A program made the position numbers and the translations under genes. This document shows positions 1-9,500 of a stretch of DNA of 64,000 nucleotides, in pieces. This stretch comes from Arthrobacter globiformis (GTDB lineage Bacteria; Actinomycetota; Actinomycetes; Actinomycetales; Micrococcaceae), in contig NZ_JAUSXI010000001.1 in assembly GCF_030815865.1 (NCBI RefSeq), forward strand, positions 434,001-498,000, in the 5' to 3' direction. A model generated the notes under the pieces. That model saw only the letters and a list, made by a program, of their open reading frames with translations, had not been told where the DNA came from and searched no databases. How positions within the stretch are numbered: position 1 is the stretch's first letter; the number at the start of each line of letters is the position of its first letter.

Positions 1-978
1 GAGCAGGTTCCGCGCCTTCGGAGCCTGCAGGAGGCAAACGGTGATGACCACCAGGGCCTTGAACACCAGGGTCACTTCCGGCGGGATGCCGAGGGTGTAG
101 ACGGTGGTGGTCAGCGTCTGGATGATGAAGGCCCCGACGACGGTTCCCACCAGCGTGTACCGCCCGCCTGCCAGCGAGGTTCCGCCGATCACCACGGCCA
201 GGATGGCGTCCATTTCGATGTAGAGGCCGGCGTTGTTGGCGTCGGCCGCCGTGACGTTGGAACTGATCATCAGGCCGGCGATCGCGGCACACACGGCGCT
301 GAAGACGTAGACAATCCAGATGATGTTCCGCGCGCGGAGCCCGGCCAGGCGGCTGGCGACCGGGTTGATGCCGACGGCCTCGATCAGGGTTCCCAGTGCG
401 GTGCGCCGGGTGAGGACGGCCGCCAGGGCAAAAACCGCCGCGGTGATCAGGATGGAGATCGGAAGGGTGAACAGGTACCCGGCGCCTATCGACTTGTAGG
501 AGTCGTTGGACACAGAGACGATCTGCCCGCCCGTGATGAGCTGGGCCACGCCGCGGCCCGCCGTCATCAGCACCAGGGTGGCGATGATCGGCTGGACGCC
601 GATGGTGGACACCAGGAAGCCGTTCCACACACCCAGGGCAAGGCCGGCGACGACGGCGATGAGGACCGCCGTCGCAGCCGTTACCGGGGACCCGGGTTCG
701 GGTGATGCGGCGATGTAGGCGCATGAGGCCGCGCCGGCGATCGCCACAACTGCCCCCACCGAAAGGTCGATGCCGCGGGTGGCAATGACCAGGGTCATGC
801 CCAGGGCAATGAGGATGGTGGGTGCGCCGTTGCGCATGATGTCGACCAGGCTGCCGTAGAGGTGCCCGTCCTGCATCCGAAGGCTCATGAAGTCAGGCCT
901 GAAGACCTGGTTCAGCAGCAGCAGCGCTGCGAGGGCAATCACCGGCCACGCAAGGCGGTGTTTTAGAAGGGATTTCAC
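1..978 (-). CDS. Sugar ABC transporter permease, YtfT/RbsC-like (3' end outside window)
   Basis: This is an inner-membrane permease of a sugar ABC importer (BPD_transp_2 family: RbsC, AraH, YtfT). The minus-strand frame is open from a GTG at 978 to the window edge, about 326 codons, close to the full family length, so only the C-terminus is missing. Translation shows successive hydrophobic helices and the family motif TRGIDLSVGA near residue 67. The GTG overlaps the TGA of the upstream ATPase gene by 4 bp (GTGA), so the two are translationally coupled. It belongs to one operon with the ATPase and the YtfQ-like binding protein. The likely cargo, arabinofuranose or galactofuranose type sugar, is inferred from the binding protein and the divergent arabinofuranosidases. 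A second YjfF-like permease may follow outside the window. Confidence 0.9.
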   Translation of the reverse strand, partial: MKSLLKHRLAWPVIALAALLLLNQVFRPDFMSLRMQDGHLYGSLVDIMRNGAPTILIALGMTLVIATRGIDLSVGAVVAIAGAASCAYIAASPEPGSPVTAATAVLIAVVAGLALGVWNGFLVSTIGVQPIIATLVLMTAGRGVAQLITGGQIVSVSNDSYKSIGAGYLFTLPISILITAAVFALAAVLTRRTALGTLIEAVGINPVASRLAGLRARNIIWIVYVFSAVCAAIAGLMISSNVTAADANNAGLYIEMDAILAVVIGGTSLAGGRYTLVGTVVGAFIIQTLTTTVYTLGIPPEVTLVFKALVVITVCLLQAPKARNLL

Positions 979-2501
979 TGGGTGCCTCCGGCGATGACCG
1001 TCATGACGTCTTCCACGGAGACGCCGTCGTTGTTAATTTCGGCGACCATTGCCCTGTCCTTGATGACGGCGATGCGGTCGCTCACGCGCAGCACTTCCTC
1101 GAGCTCGGAGGAGATAAAGAGGATGGACATTCCGTCGGCGGCGAGTTTGTTGACGAGTTTCTGGATCTGGGTCTTGGCGCCGATGTCGATGCCGCGGGTG
1201 GGCTCGTCGAGGATCAGGAGTTCGGGATGGGTCACCAGCCAGCGGGCCAGGAGCACCTTCTGCTGGTTTCCGCCGCTGAGGTTGCGGATGAGGGCGTCGG
1301 GGTTGGCCGGTCGGATGTCGAGGGCCTCGATGTATTCGGCCACCAGTTCGTCCTGGACCCGGCGGGGGATGCGGCGCGCCCAGCCCTTGCTGGCCTGCAT
1401 GGCCAGCACCAGGTTGTCCCGCACGGTGAGGTCTCCGATGAGGCCTTCCTCTTTGCGGTCCTCCGAGCAGAATCCGATGCGCTTGTCGATCGCGGTACGC
1501 GGGGAACGGATCTTCTGGCTGGCGCCCTTGACCTTGATGGTGCCTTCGTCGGCCTTGTCTGCGCCGAAAAAGAGCCGGGCAATCTCTGTCCGCCCGGCAC
1601 CGAGCAGGCCGGCCAGGCCCACCACCTCGCCCGGATAGATGGAGAGGTCCACGTTGGATACCGATCCCTTCCGGCCGAGGCCCTGGGCCTCGATGAACGG
1701 CGTGACGCCGGCGCCGTTGCTGGCCCGCGTCCGGGCGGGGGCCTGGTCCAGTTCGGCGAGGGCTTCCATGTCCTTGCCGATCATCTTGGAGATGAGGCTC
1801 ATCCGGGACAGATCGCGGGTCAGATATTCGCCCACGAGTTTGCCGTTGCGGAGGACGGTCATGCGGTCCGAGATCTCGTAGACCTGCTCCAGGAAGTGGG
1901 AGACAAACAGGATGGCGACGCCGCGGTCGCGCAGGTCCCGGATGACGCGGAAAAGCTGGTTGACCTCGTCGGCGTCCAGGCTCGACGTCGGCTCGTCCAG
2001 GATGAGGACCTTGGCGTTGATCTCCACCGAGCGGGCGATGGCGATCAGCTGCTGGACGGCGATGGAATGGGCGGACAGCAGCGATCCTGGATCGATGTGG
2101 TCCAGCTGCAGTTCGGCGAGGACCTCCCGGGTCCGGGACCGCACGCCTTTCCAGTCGATGGAACCCCGACGGCGGGGCTCACGGCCCAGCAGGACGTTTT
2201 CCTCAACGGTGAGGTTGGGGCAGAGGTTGACTTCCTGGTAAACGGTGCTGATGCCGGCCGCCTGGGATTCGCCCGGAGTCGAGAACCGCTTCGGTTCGCC
2301 GAGTACCGTGATGGTGCCGGAATCAATGGTGTAGACGCCGGTCAGGGCCTTGATCAGCGTGGACTTGCCGGCGCCGTTCTCTCCCATCAGGGCGTGGACT
2401 TCACCTTGGAAGAGGCGGAAGTCAACGCCGTCGAGCGCCTTAACTCCTGGGAATCCAATAGCTATGTCGGTCATCTCGACGACCGGAACGATTTCGTTCA
2501 T
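975..2501 (-). CDS. Sugar ABC transporter ATP-binding protein, two ATPase domains (YtfR/RbsA/AraG-like)
   Basis: This is the cytoplasmic energising subunit of the sugar importer, 508 residues, the usual length for RbsA-type proteins with duplicated ABC domains. The N-terminal domain has Walker A GENGAGKST and a Walker B followed by LILDEPTSSLD. The C-terminal half has the degenerate P-loop GLLGAGRTE, the signature LSGGNQQKVLLARWL and LILDEPTRGID. The start is placed at ATG 2501 (MNEIVPVVEM), because residues upstream in the open frame are Arg/Pro-rich and unlike the family. The gene lies 113 bp after the binding-protein gene and overlaps the permease start by 4 bp. Confidence 0.93.
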   Translation of the reverse strand: MNEIVPVVEMTDIAIGFPGVKALDGVDFRLFQGEVHALMGENGAGKSTLIKALTGVYTIDSGTITVLGEPKRFSTPGESQAAGISTVYQEVNLCPNLTVEENVLLGREPRRRGSIDWKGVRSRTREVLAELQLDHIDPGSLLSAHSIAVQQLIAIARSVEINAKVLILDEPTSSLDADEVNQLFRVIRDLRDRGVAILFVSHFLEQVYEISDRMTVLRNGKLVGEYLTRDLSRMSLISKMIGKDMEALAELDQAPARTRASNGAGVTPFIEAQGLGRKGSVSNVDLSIYPGEVVGLAGLLGAGRTEIARLFFGADKADEGTIKVKGASQKIRSPRTAIDKRIGFCSEDRKEEGLIGDLTVRDNLVLAMQASKGWARRIPRRVQDELVAEYIEALDIRPANPDALIRNLSGGNQQKVLLARWLVTHPELLILDEPTRGIDIGAKTQIQKLVNKLAADGMSILFISSELEEVLRVSDRIAVIKDRAMVAEINNDGVSVEDVMTVIAGGTQ

Positions 2502-2614
2502 CCTCGTGTCTTTTCTGTGCTGGGTCTGCCATGCAACTGGCTGCCGGGCTGTGCTTGGTGTGCCGTGCGGCGGCGGTGATCCGCCGCCGCACGGACGAAC
2601 AGGTGCGCCGCGGC

Positions 2615-3598
2615 TTAGTAGGGGCGGCTGGCAAGAACCTGCTTGGCCTGCTCCTGCGTGAAGGTGGTCTCCTCGGTGACCACGCGCTCGGGCACACTCT
2701 CGCCGGCAATGACCTTCTTGGCCAGATCCATGAGCTGGTCGCCGAGCATGGGGCTGCACTCGACGATGTAGTTGATCTTGCCGTTGCTCAGCGCGGTCAT
2801 GCCGTCCTTCACGGCGTCGATCGTGATGATCTTGATGTCCTTGCCGGGAACCTTGCCGGCGGCTTCGATTGCCTCGATGGCGCCCAGGCCCTCGTCGTCA
2901 TTGTGGGCGAACACCACGTCGATGTCAGCGTTGTTCTTCAGGAAGGCCTCCATGACCTGCTTGCCGCCGCTGCGGGTGAAGTCGCCGCTCTGCGAGGCGA
3001 CGATCTTCAGCTTCGGGTCAGCCTTGATGGCCTCGGCGAAGCCTTCCTTGCGGTCGTTCGCCGGTGCGGATCCGGTGGTGCCCTGGATTTCCACGATGTT
3101 GACGGTATCCGTGGCGGCCTTGGAGTCCTTGACCAGCCAGTCCCCGGCCTTCTTGCCTTCCTCGACGAAGTCAGAGCCCAGGAAGGTCTTGTACAGCGTC
3201 TTGTCGGACGAGTCCACGGCGCGGTCCGTCAGGATGACCGGAATCTTTGCGGTCTTGGCTTCCTTCAGCACCGTGTCCCAGCCCGACTCCACCACGGGGG
3301 AGAAGGCAATGACATCGACCTTCTGCTGGATGTAGGAGCGGATTGCCTTGATCTGGTTCTCCTGCTTCTGCTGGGCGTCGGAGAACTTCAGGTCCACTCC
3401 GGCAGTCTTCGCCGAATCCTGGACCGACTTGGTGTTGGCGGTTCGCCAGCCGCTCTCGGCGCCGACCTGGGCGAAGCCCATGGTGATCTTGTCATCGCCG
3501 GAGTTGCCGGCAGCACTGCCGGCTCCCGCGGTTCCGCCGCAGGCAGTGAGGGTAAGCATTGATGCGGCGGCCACCGCAAGCAGGGATTTCTTAAACAC
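2615..3598 (-). CDS. Sugar-binding lipoprotein of ABC importer, YtfQ-like
   Basis: This is a solute-binding protein of the periplasmic-binding-protein-I type, 327 residues, anchored outside the membrane as a lipoprotein: the signal peptide ends in lipobox LTAC with Cys20, followed by Gly-rich sequence. The mature part matches E. coli YtfQ (galactofuranose/furanose binding) closely by recollection: FAQVGAESGWR, QQKQENQIKAIRSYI, SPVVESGWDTVLKEAK, ILTDRAVD, SQSGDFTRSGGK and AHNDDE all have direct counterparts. It is the first gene of the minus-strand importer operon. An operator-like palindrome lies 87 bp upstream. Specificity for arabinose or galactose furanose is inferred from the family and the divergent arabinofuranosidases. 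Confidence 0.92.
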   Translation of the reverse strand: MFKKSLLAVAAASMLTLTACGGTAGAGSAAGNSGDDKITMGFAQVGAESGWRTANTKSVQDSAKTAGVDLKFSDAQQKQENQIKAIRSYIQQKVDVIAFSPVVESGWDTVLKEAKTAKIPVILTDRAVDSSDKTLYKTFLGSDFVEEGKKAGDWLVKDSKAATDTVNIVEIQGTTGSAPANDRKEGFAEAIKADPKLKIVASQSGDFTRSGGKQVMEAFLKNNADIDVVFAHNDDEGLGAIEAIEAAGKVPGKDIKIITIDAVKDGMTALSNGKINYIVECSPMLGDQLMDLAKKVIAGESVPERVVTEETTFTQEQAKQVLASRPY

Positions 3599-3684
3599 AA
3601 CATCCTCCCGGAAGCGTTAGTTTCATGCAGGCGGGAGACTTCAAACACCGCCATTGCTGAAGTGAGCTGATGCTCTGTGCATCA

Positions 3685-3700
3685 TTGTGAACGCTAACAA
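3685..3700. promoter_or_regulatory. LacI-type operator, copy 1 (importer side)
   Basis: The sequence TTGTGAACGCTAACAA is an imperfect palindrome with a central CG and outer TTGT/ACAA arms, the architecture of LacI-family operators. An identical sequence in reverse orientation lies at 3820-3835. It is 87 bp upstream of the sugar-binding lipoprotein start. The cognate regulator is not evident in the window. Confidence 0.75.
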
Positions 3701-3819
3701 TCTGGCCCGTCAAGTAGCTTCGGTCACAATTTCGAAGCACCCCCCGGAATGGCTGTCGATTTTGAGAATGCCCTTTACAAGAGCCGAAAGATGTCGAATA
3801 CTCGACTCCGGTCGGCGAT

Positions 3820-3835
3820 TTGTTAGCGTTCACAA
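3820..3835. promoter_or_regulatory. LacI-type operator, copy 2 (GH51 side)
   Basis: TTGTTAGCGTTCACAA is the exact reverse complement of the site at 3685-3700. It lies 76 bp upstream of the GH51 start. Two copies facing opposite genes suggest joint repression of both operons, possibly through looping. Confidence 0.75.
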
Positions 3836-3910
3836 ATTAGGTTGCTGCGCACCGCAGCCTAGTCAAACCAGTGCCGGCGAACCGTTCAATGGAGAAAGGC
3901 CTTCCCTTCC

Positions 3911-6448
3911 ATGCCATCAAAACCACCAAGTCCCGCCAGGCGTGCCTGCACCATGGTGCTTGCCGGATCCCTCTCGGCTGCGCTGCTGTCCCTCGCGCCG
4001 GCCCTGGGCGCCAACGCCGAGTCGGGCGAGAACCGGACCATCAGCATCAACGCCGCCGGTTCCGGGCCTTCGATTGATTCGACCATGTACGGGGCCTTCT
4101 ACGAGGACATCAACCAGGGCGCCGACGGCGGCATCTATGCGGAACTTGTCCAGAACCGGTCCTTCGAATTCAACTCCGGGGACAACCGCACCTACACGCC
4201 GATGACCGCCTGGGAAACCCTGAAGCGGGGCAGTGACGGAACAGTCGCCGTCGTCAATGACAACAACCGGCTGAACGAAAACAACCGGAACTACCTGCAG
4301 ATCGATGCCACGACGGCCGGCGCGGGAACCGGCGCCGGAGTGGGTGTGCGCAACAGCGGCTGGAACGCCGGCCAGAAGCTCGAAGCGCACAAGAAGTACA
4401 ACTACTCGGTGTGGGCGCGGACCTCCAACCCCGCCGGGTCAACCCTTGCCGTGACGCTGGAGACCCCGGAGGGCACCCGGCTGGACATCGCCACCGTCAA
4501 GATCAAGGGTGACAGCTGGGCCAAATACGAGGTGACCCTGTCGCCCAAGTCCTCCACGGGCGCCGGCCGGCTCGCCACGCTTGTCCAGGGAACGGGCACC
4601 GTCCGGCTCGACATGGTTTCGCTGTTCCCCAAGGACACCTGGAACGGCAGGGAAAACGGGCTCCGCAAGGACCTCGCCGAGAAGATCAACGACCTGCACC
4701 CCGGGTTCCTGCGCTTCCCCGGCGGCTGCATCGTCAACACCGGAAGCTACGACACCTACTCGGCTCCCAACTACACCCGGGCCCGCACCTACCAGTGGAA
4801 AGACACCATCGGGCCGGTGGAGCAGCGTCCGGCCAACCGCAACTTTTGGGGCTACAACCAGACCTACGGCCTGGGCTACATGGAGTACTTCCAGTGGGCC
4901 GAGGACATGGGGGCTGCCCCCGTGCCGGTGGTCCCGGTGGGCGTGACCGGCTGCGGCGACACCAACCAGGCCCCGGACCAGGCGACGCTTGACCGGTACA
5001 TCCAGGACACGCTGGACCTGATCGAGTTCGCCAACGGCGACGCCAGCACCGAGTGGGGCGCCAAGCGCATCGCCTACGGCCACCCGGCACCCTACAACCT
5101 GGACCGCATCAGCCTGGGCAACGAGGAGTATAAGCCTGCATTCAAGCAGTACTTCACCCAGTTCTACAACGCCGTCCGCAAGGCCCACCCCGAGATCAAG
5201 ATCATCGGTAACACGGGGCCGTTCAGCCAGGGTCCCGAGTTCGACGACCTCGCCAACTTCAACGCCACCACGGGCGTGGACCTCGTTGACGAGCACTACT
5301 ACAACACGCCCTCATGGTTCCTGAACAACAACCACCGCTACGACTCCTACGACCGCAACAGCTACAAGGTCTTCCTCGGCGAGTACGCGTCGCAGGGGAA
5401 CAAGCCGGAGAACGCACTGGCGGAAGCCTCCTACATGACCGGCCTGGAGCGGAACGCGGACGTGGTCAAGATGGCGTCCTACGCGCCGCTGATCGCAAAC
5501 GAGGCCAACACGCAGTGGAGCCCGGACATGATGTTCTTCAACGGCACGTCCGTGCGGACCACCCCCAACTACGAGGTCCAGAAGCTGTTCATGAACAACG
5601 TGGGCACCCAGGTGGTTCCGAGCACGCAGGACAACCCGGCCTCCACCGTGGTGCCGATTTCCGGCAAGATCGGCCTCTCCACGTGGGCCACCTCCGCCCG
5701 CTACGACGACGTCAAGGTCACCGGGGCGGACGGCGCCACGCTGTTCAGCGACGACTTCTCCGGAACGGCGGCTGCCTGGACCGGCAACGGCACCGGATCC
5801 TGGTCCATCAAGGACGGCGGCTACGTCCAGTCCAGCACCACCGCCCAGAACACGATGGTGACCGCCGGAAGCGCGGACTGGAGCAACTACACGCTCAGCA
5901 CCAAGGCAACCAAGCTGGCCGGTTCTGAAGGCTTCCTCGTCTCCTTCGGCGTCAAGGACACCGGAAACTACTTCTGGTGGAACCTCGGCGGCTGGAATAA
6001 CTCGAAGTCCGTCGTCGAAAAGGCCGTCAACGGTGGCAAGACGAACGTCATCGAAAAGAACACGGTGATCCAGACCGGGCATGAATACGACATCCGGGTC
6101 GAGGTCTCCGGGCGAACGGCCAAGTTGTACCTGGACAACGTCCTGTGGGGCACGGTGGACGACACGCAGGCCGATCCCGTCTACTCCGTCGTCACGAAGG
6201 ATGCCAAGTCCGGCGACACCATCGTCAAGGTGGTCAACACGAAGGCTGAAAAGACGCCGGTGGACATCGAGGTGGCAGGCGCCTCGGGCATCAGCTCCAC
6301 GGCGGCGGTGACCACCCTGACCCAGACCGCCGACGGGCAGAACCTTGCCCCGGCGCCGAGCACCTTCAACGGAGCAGGCGAGGCATTCACCTACGAGTTC
6401 GAGCCCAACTCGGTGACCTTCATCCGGCTCGCCGCAGCCCGCAAGTAG
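3911..6448 (+). CDS. Secreted alpha-L-arabinofuranosidase, GH51, with LamG-like insert
   Basis: This 845-residue enzyme should release terminal L-arabinofuranose from arabinan or arabinogalactan outside the cell. Residues 1-36 form a Sec signal peptide ending ALGANA. A carbohydrate-binding-like segment and GH51 barrel follow. The general acid/base is expected at Glu405 in SLGNEEY, and the nucleophile at Glu491 in FLGEYAS. Residues about 587-752 form a concanavalin/LamG-like module (LFSDDFSG to DNVLWGTV) set inside the C-terminal beta domain, whose remainder closes the protein at about 760-845. ATG 3911 is supported by GGAGAAAGG 11 bp upstream. It is first in a run of three secreted hydrolases, followed by a strong hairpin. 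Confidence 0.92.
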   Translation: MPSKPPSPARRACTMVLAGSLSAALLSLAPALGANAESGENRTISINAAGSGPSIDSTMYGAFYEDINQGADGGIYAELVQNRSFEFNSGDNRTYTPMTAWETLKRGSDGTVAVVNDNNRLNENNRNYLQIDATTAGAGTGAGVGVRNSGWNAGQKLEAHKKYNYSVWARTSNPAGSTLAVTLETPEGTRLDIATVKIKGDSWAKYEVTLSPKSSTGAGRLATLVQGTGTVRLDMVSLFPKDTWNGRENGLRKDLAEKINDLHPGFLRFPGGCIVNTGSYDTYSAPNYTRARTYQWKDTIGPVEQRPANRNFWGYNQTYGLGYMEYFQWAEDMGAAPVPVVPVGVTGCGDTNQAPDQATLDRYIQDTLDLIEFANGDASTEWGAKRIAYGHPAPYNLDRISLGNEEYKPAFKQYFTQFYNAVRKAHPEIKIIGNTGPFSQGPEFDDLANFNATTGVDLVDEHYYNTPSWFLNNNHRYDSYDRNSYKVFLGEYASQGNKPENALAEASYMTGLERNADVVKMASYAPLIANEANTQWSPDMMFFNGTSVRTTPNYEVQKLFMNNVGTQVVPSTQDNPASTVVPISGKIGLSTWATSARYDDVKVTGADGATLFSDDFSGTAAAWTGNGTGSWSIKDGGYVQSSTTAQNTMVTAGSADWSNYTLSTKATKLAGSEGFLVSFGVKDTGNYFWWNLGGWNNSKSVVEKAVNGGKTNVIEKNTVIQTGHEYDIRVEVSGRTAKLYLDNVLWGTVDDTQADPVYSVVTKDAKSGDTIVKVVNTKAEKTPVDIEVAGASGISSTAAVTTLTQTADGQNLAPAPSTFNGAGEAFTYEFEPNSVTFIRLAAARK

Positions 6449-6476
6449 GCAGCACACCAAAGCCACGGCTTTGACC

Positions 6477-6513
6477 GGGAAGGCCCGGCTGGATTGCACA
6501 GCCGGGCCTTCCC
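6477..6513 (+). terminator. Hairpin after GH51 gene
   Basis: A perfect 14-bp stem (6477-6490 with 6500-6513) and 9-nt loop lie 29 bp after the GH51 stop and just before the GH127 ribosome site. Only a short T run follows, so it may attenuate or protect mRNA rather than fully terminate. Confidence 0.7.
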
Positions 6514-6544
6514 CTTTACGCGGACCATTTCCCTAGGAGATCCA

Positions 6545-9500
6545 ATGACGAATCACGTGTCCAGGCGCAACATCCTTCGGCTTGGGGCGGCCGCGGCCGC
6601 CCTGCCCTGGCTGCCATCGCTCGCCTCGGCAGCCGCAACGGCCGCGGAGGGCCCCATGACCACTGCACTTGCCGCAGCGGCGGCGGCCGTCCGTCCCTTC
6701 AAGCTCTCCGATGTCAGCCTGGGCCCGGGCGTGTTCGCCCGGAAGCGCGAGCTGATCCTGAACTTCGCCCGCGGGTACGACGAGCGGCGCTACCTCAACG
6801 TCTTCCGTGCCAACGCCGGCCTGCGGCCGCTTGACGGGGTGGTTCCGCTCCCGGCGGGAGGCTGGGAAGGGCTCGACGGCGAGGCGAACGGCAACCTGCG
6901 CGGCCACTTCACCGGCCATCACATGTCCATGCTCGCCCAGGCCTATGCGGGCACGGGGGAGGAGGCCTTCGGAACGAAGCTGCGGAATCTGGTGACGTCC
7001 CTGCACGAATGCCGGCAGGCGCTCTCCCAGGAACCCTCCATCCAGGCCGTTGCCGGACGTTTGGCCGGGACCGCCGTCGACATAGCTAGGGGTTCCTACG
7101 TCTACGGCCACCTGCCCGCAGGGTCCGTCGACGGGCTGACGGGCATGACCTTCGCTGCGTGGGTGCGCCCCGCGGCGGCGGCAAACTGGGCCCGGATCTT
7201 CGACTTCGGCAACGACACCAAAACGTACGCCTTCCTCGCCCAGCGCGACGGCGCCGGGCTGCCGCGGTTCGCCATCACCCGGAACTTTGCCGGGGGTGAG
7301 CAGACAATCGTGGGCTCCGCCCCGCTGCCGGTCAACGAGTGGAGCCACGTTGCGGTCACCCTGGACGGCCGCACCGGAGCGCTCTACGTCAACGGCCGGC
7401 AGGCCGGCCAGAACACCGCCATGACCCTGACGCCCGCACAGCTCGGAAGCCTGGCAAACGTGTGGCTCGGCCGGTCGCAGTACAACGACCCCACCTTTGC
7501 CGGTGCCTACCAGGACGTGAACATCTGGTCCGCCGCGCTGACCGCAGGGCAGATCGCAGAGCTGGCGGCAGCCCGCGCGTCGGGCACCTCGGCCGGGAAC
7601 GGCGACGTCGCCTCCCTGGCCTGCGGCGAAACCGGCGGCTCCGTGCTGGCCGATTCCTCCGGCAAGGGCCGGCACGCCACGGTCCGGCGCACGTGGGGCC
7701 TGCCCAGCCACCCCGGCTTCCTTGCAGCGTACCCGGAGACCCAGTTCATCGAACTGGAGAGCAGGACCACGCCGGACTACTTCCGCGTCTGGGCCCCCTA
7801 CTACACGGCGCACAAGATCCTGAAGGGCCTCCTTGACGCCTACACGGCAACGGGGGAGCCGAAGGCGCTGGATCTGGCAACGGGGCTCTGCGACTGGATG
7901 CACTCCCGGCTGAGCAAACTCAGCCCGGCAGTACGCCAGCGCATGTGGGGAATCTTCTCCAGCGGCGAATACGGCGGCGTCGTGGAGGCCATCCTGGAGA
8001 CCTATGGGCACTCGGGCAAGCCGGAGCACCTGGAGCTCGCCAAGTACTTCGACCTCGACTCCCTCATCGATGCGTGCGCCCAGAACAAGGACATCCTCGC
8101 GGGCCTGCACGCCAACCAGCACATCCCGATCTTCACCGGGCTGGTCCTGATGTACAACGCCACCGGCGAGGAGCGGTACCTCACCGCGGCCCGCAATTTC
8201 TGGACCCTGGTGGTGCCAACCCGCATGTTCAGCATCGGCGGGACCAGCCAGGGCGAGTTTTGGAAGGAGCGCGAGAAGATCGCGGCCACCCTGAACGCGA
8301 CCGACGCCGAGAGCTGCTGCGCCTACAACATGCTCAAGCTGTCCCGCGAACTGTTCTTCAAGGACCAGAATCCCGCGTACATGGACTACTACGAGCGGGC
8401 GCTCTTCAACCAGGTCCTCGGCTCCAAGCAGGACCAGGAAAACGCCGAAATGCCGCTGGCCACCTACTTCATCGGCCTGCAGCCGGGCGCCGTCCGCGAC
8501 TTCACTCCCAAGCAGGGCACCACGTGCTGCGAGGGCACCGGCCTCGAATCGGCAACGAAGTACCAGAATTCCGTCTACTTCACCGCCGACGACGGCAGCG
8601 CGCTCTACGTCAACCTTTACATTCCGTCGACGCTCCGCTGGGCCGCGAAGAACGTCACGGTCACGCAGAGGACCTCCTACCCCTTCGAACAGCGGACAAC
8701 GCTGCAGATTGCGGGATCCGGGCAGTTCGAGCTCCGGCTGCGCGTTCCGGCGTGGGCGACGGCCGGCTTCACGGTCCGGGTCAACGGTGCGCCTGTTGAT
8801 GCGGCGGCCACGCCCGGCACCTACCTGGGCATTGACAGGGCATGGAAGAGCGGGGACAGCGTGGACGTGGAGATGCCGTTCGTCCTCCGTGCAGAGCGGG
8901 CCCTGGACGATCCCACGGTCCAGACCCTCATGTACGGTCCGGTGCACCTCGTGGCCCGCGACGCCCGGACCACCCTGCTGCCGTTCAGCCTCTACGGAGC
9001 AGCCCGACTCAGCGGTGATCTGGCCCCGGCTCTCCAGCCGGTGGCGGGCAAGCCCCTGCACTTCACCCTGGGAGGAGTGGAGCTTGCCCCGTTCCTCGAA
9101 GGAACCGAGGACGCCTTCCACTCGTACTTCCGGCGCGCCGAGGCCTCCGTGGTGTTCGGTGGCGTGGAGTCCGGTGTGGCCAACCCGGAGCGAGCAGACA
9201 AGACCACGCTCCTGGACGACGTCTGGCAGTCGGCACCGTTCGCCAACAAGCCGGAGCTTCTCCGGCGCGTCACCCAGGTGACGGACGCCTGGGTTGCCGA
9301 GGGCTCCCTCACCCGCCCCGACGCGGACCGCATCTCCAAGGCGGCCCAGCAGGCGGCCTACGGCACTCCGGAGGGCGAGATCGACGACCTTCAGGAGATT
9401 GCAGATGCCGCGCTGGCAGCCGGCAGGATCACGGCTGAAACCTCCGACATGCTCGGCGCCCGGTTGAAATCGGCCAACAAGGCGCTCGCCCAGAAGACCA

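Larger units (their letters stand above)
3599..3910. promoter_or_regulatory. Divergent control region of importer operon and arabinofuranosidase operon
   Basis: This 312-bp gap has no gene. It separates the minus-strand importer genes from the plus-strand GH51 gene and is more AT-rich than its surroundings. It holds two operator-like sites (3685-3700 and 3820-3835) that are exact reverse complements, one nearer each gene. A Shine-Dalgarno GGAGAAAGG at 3891-3899 precedes the GH51 ATG. Core promoter hexamers could not be assigned with confidence. Confidence 0.75.
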
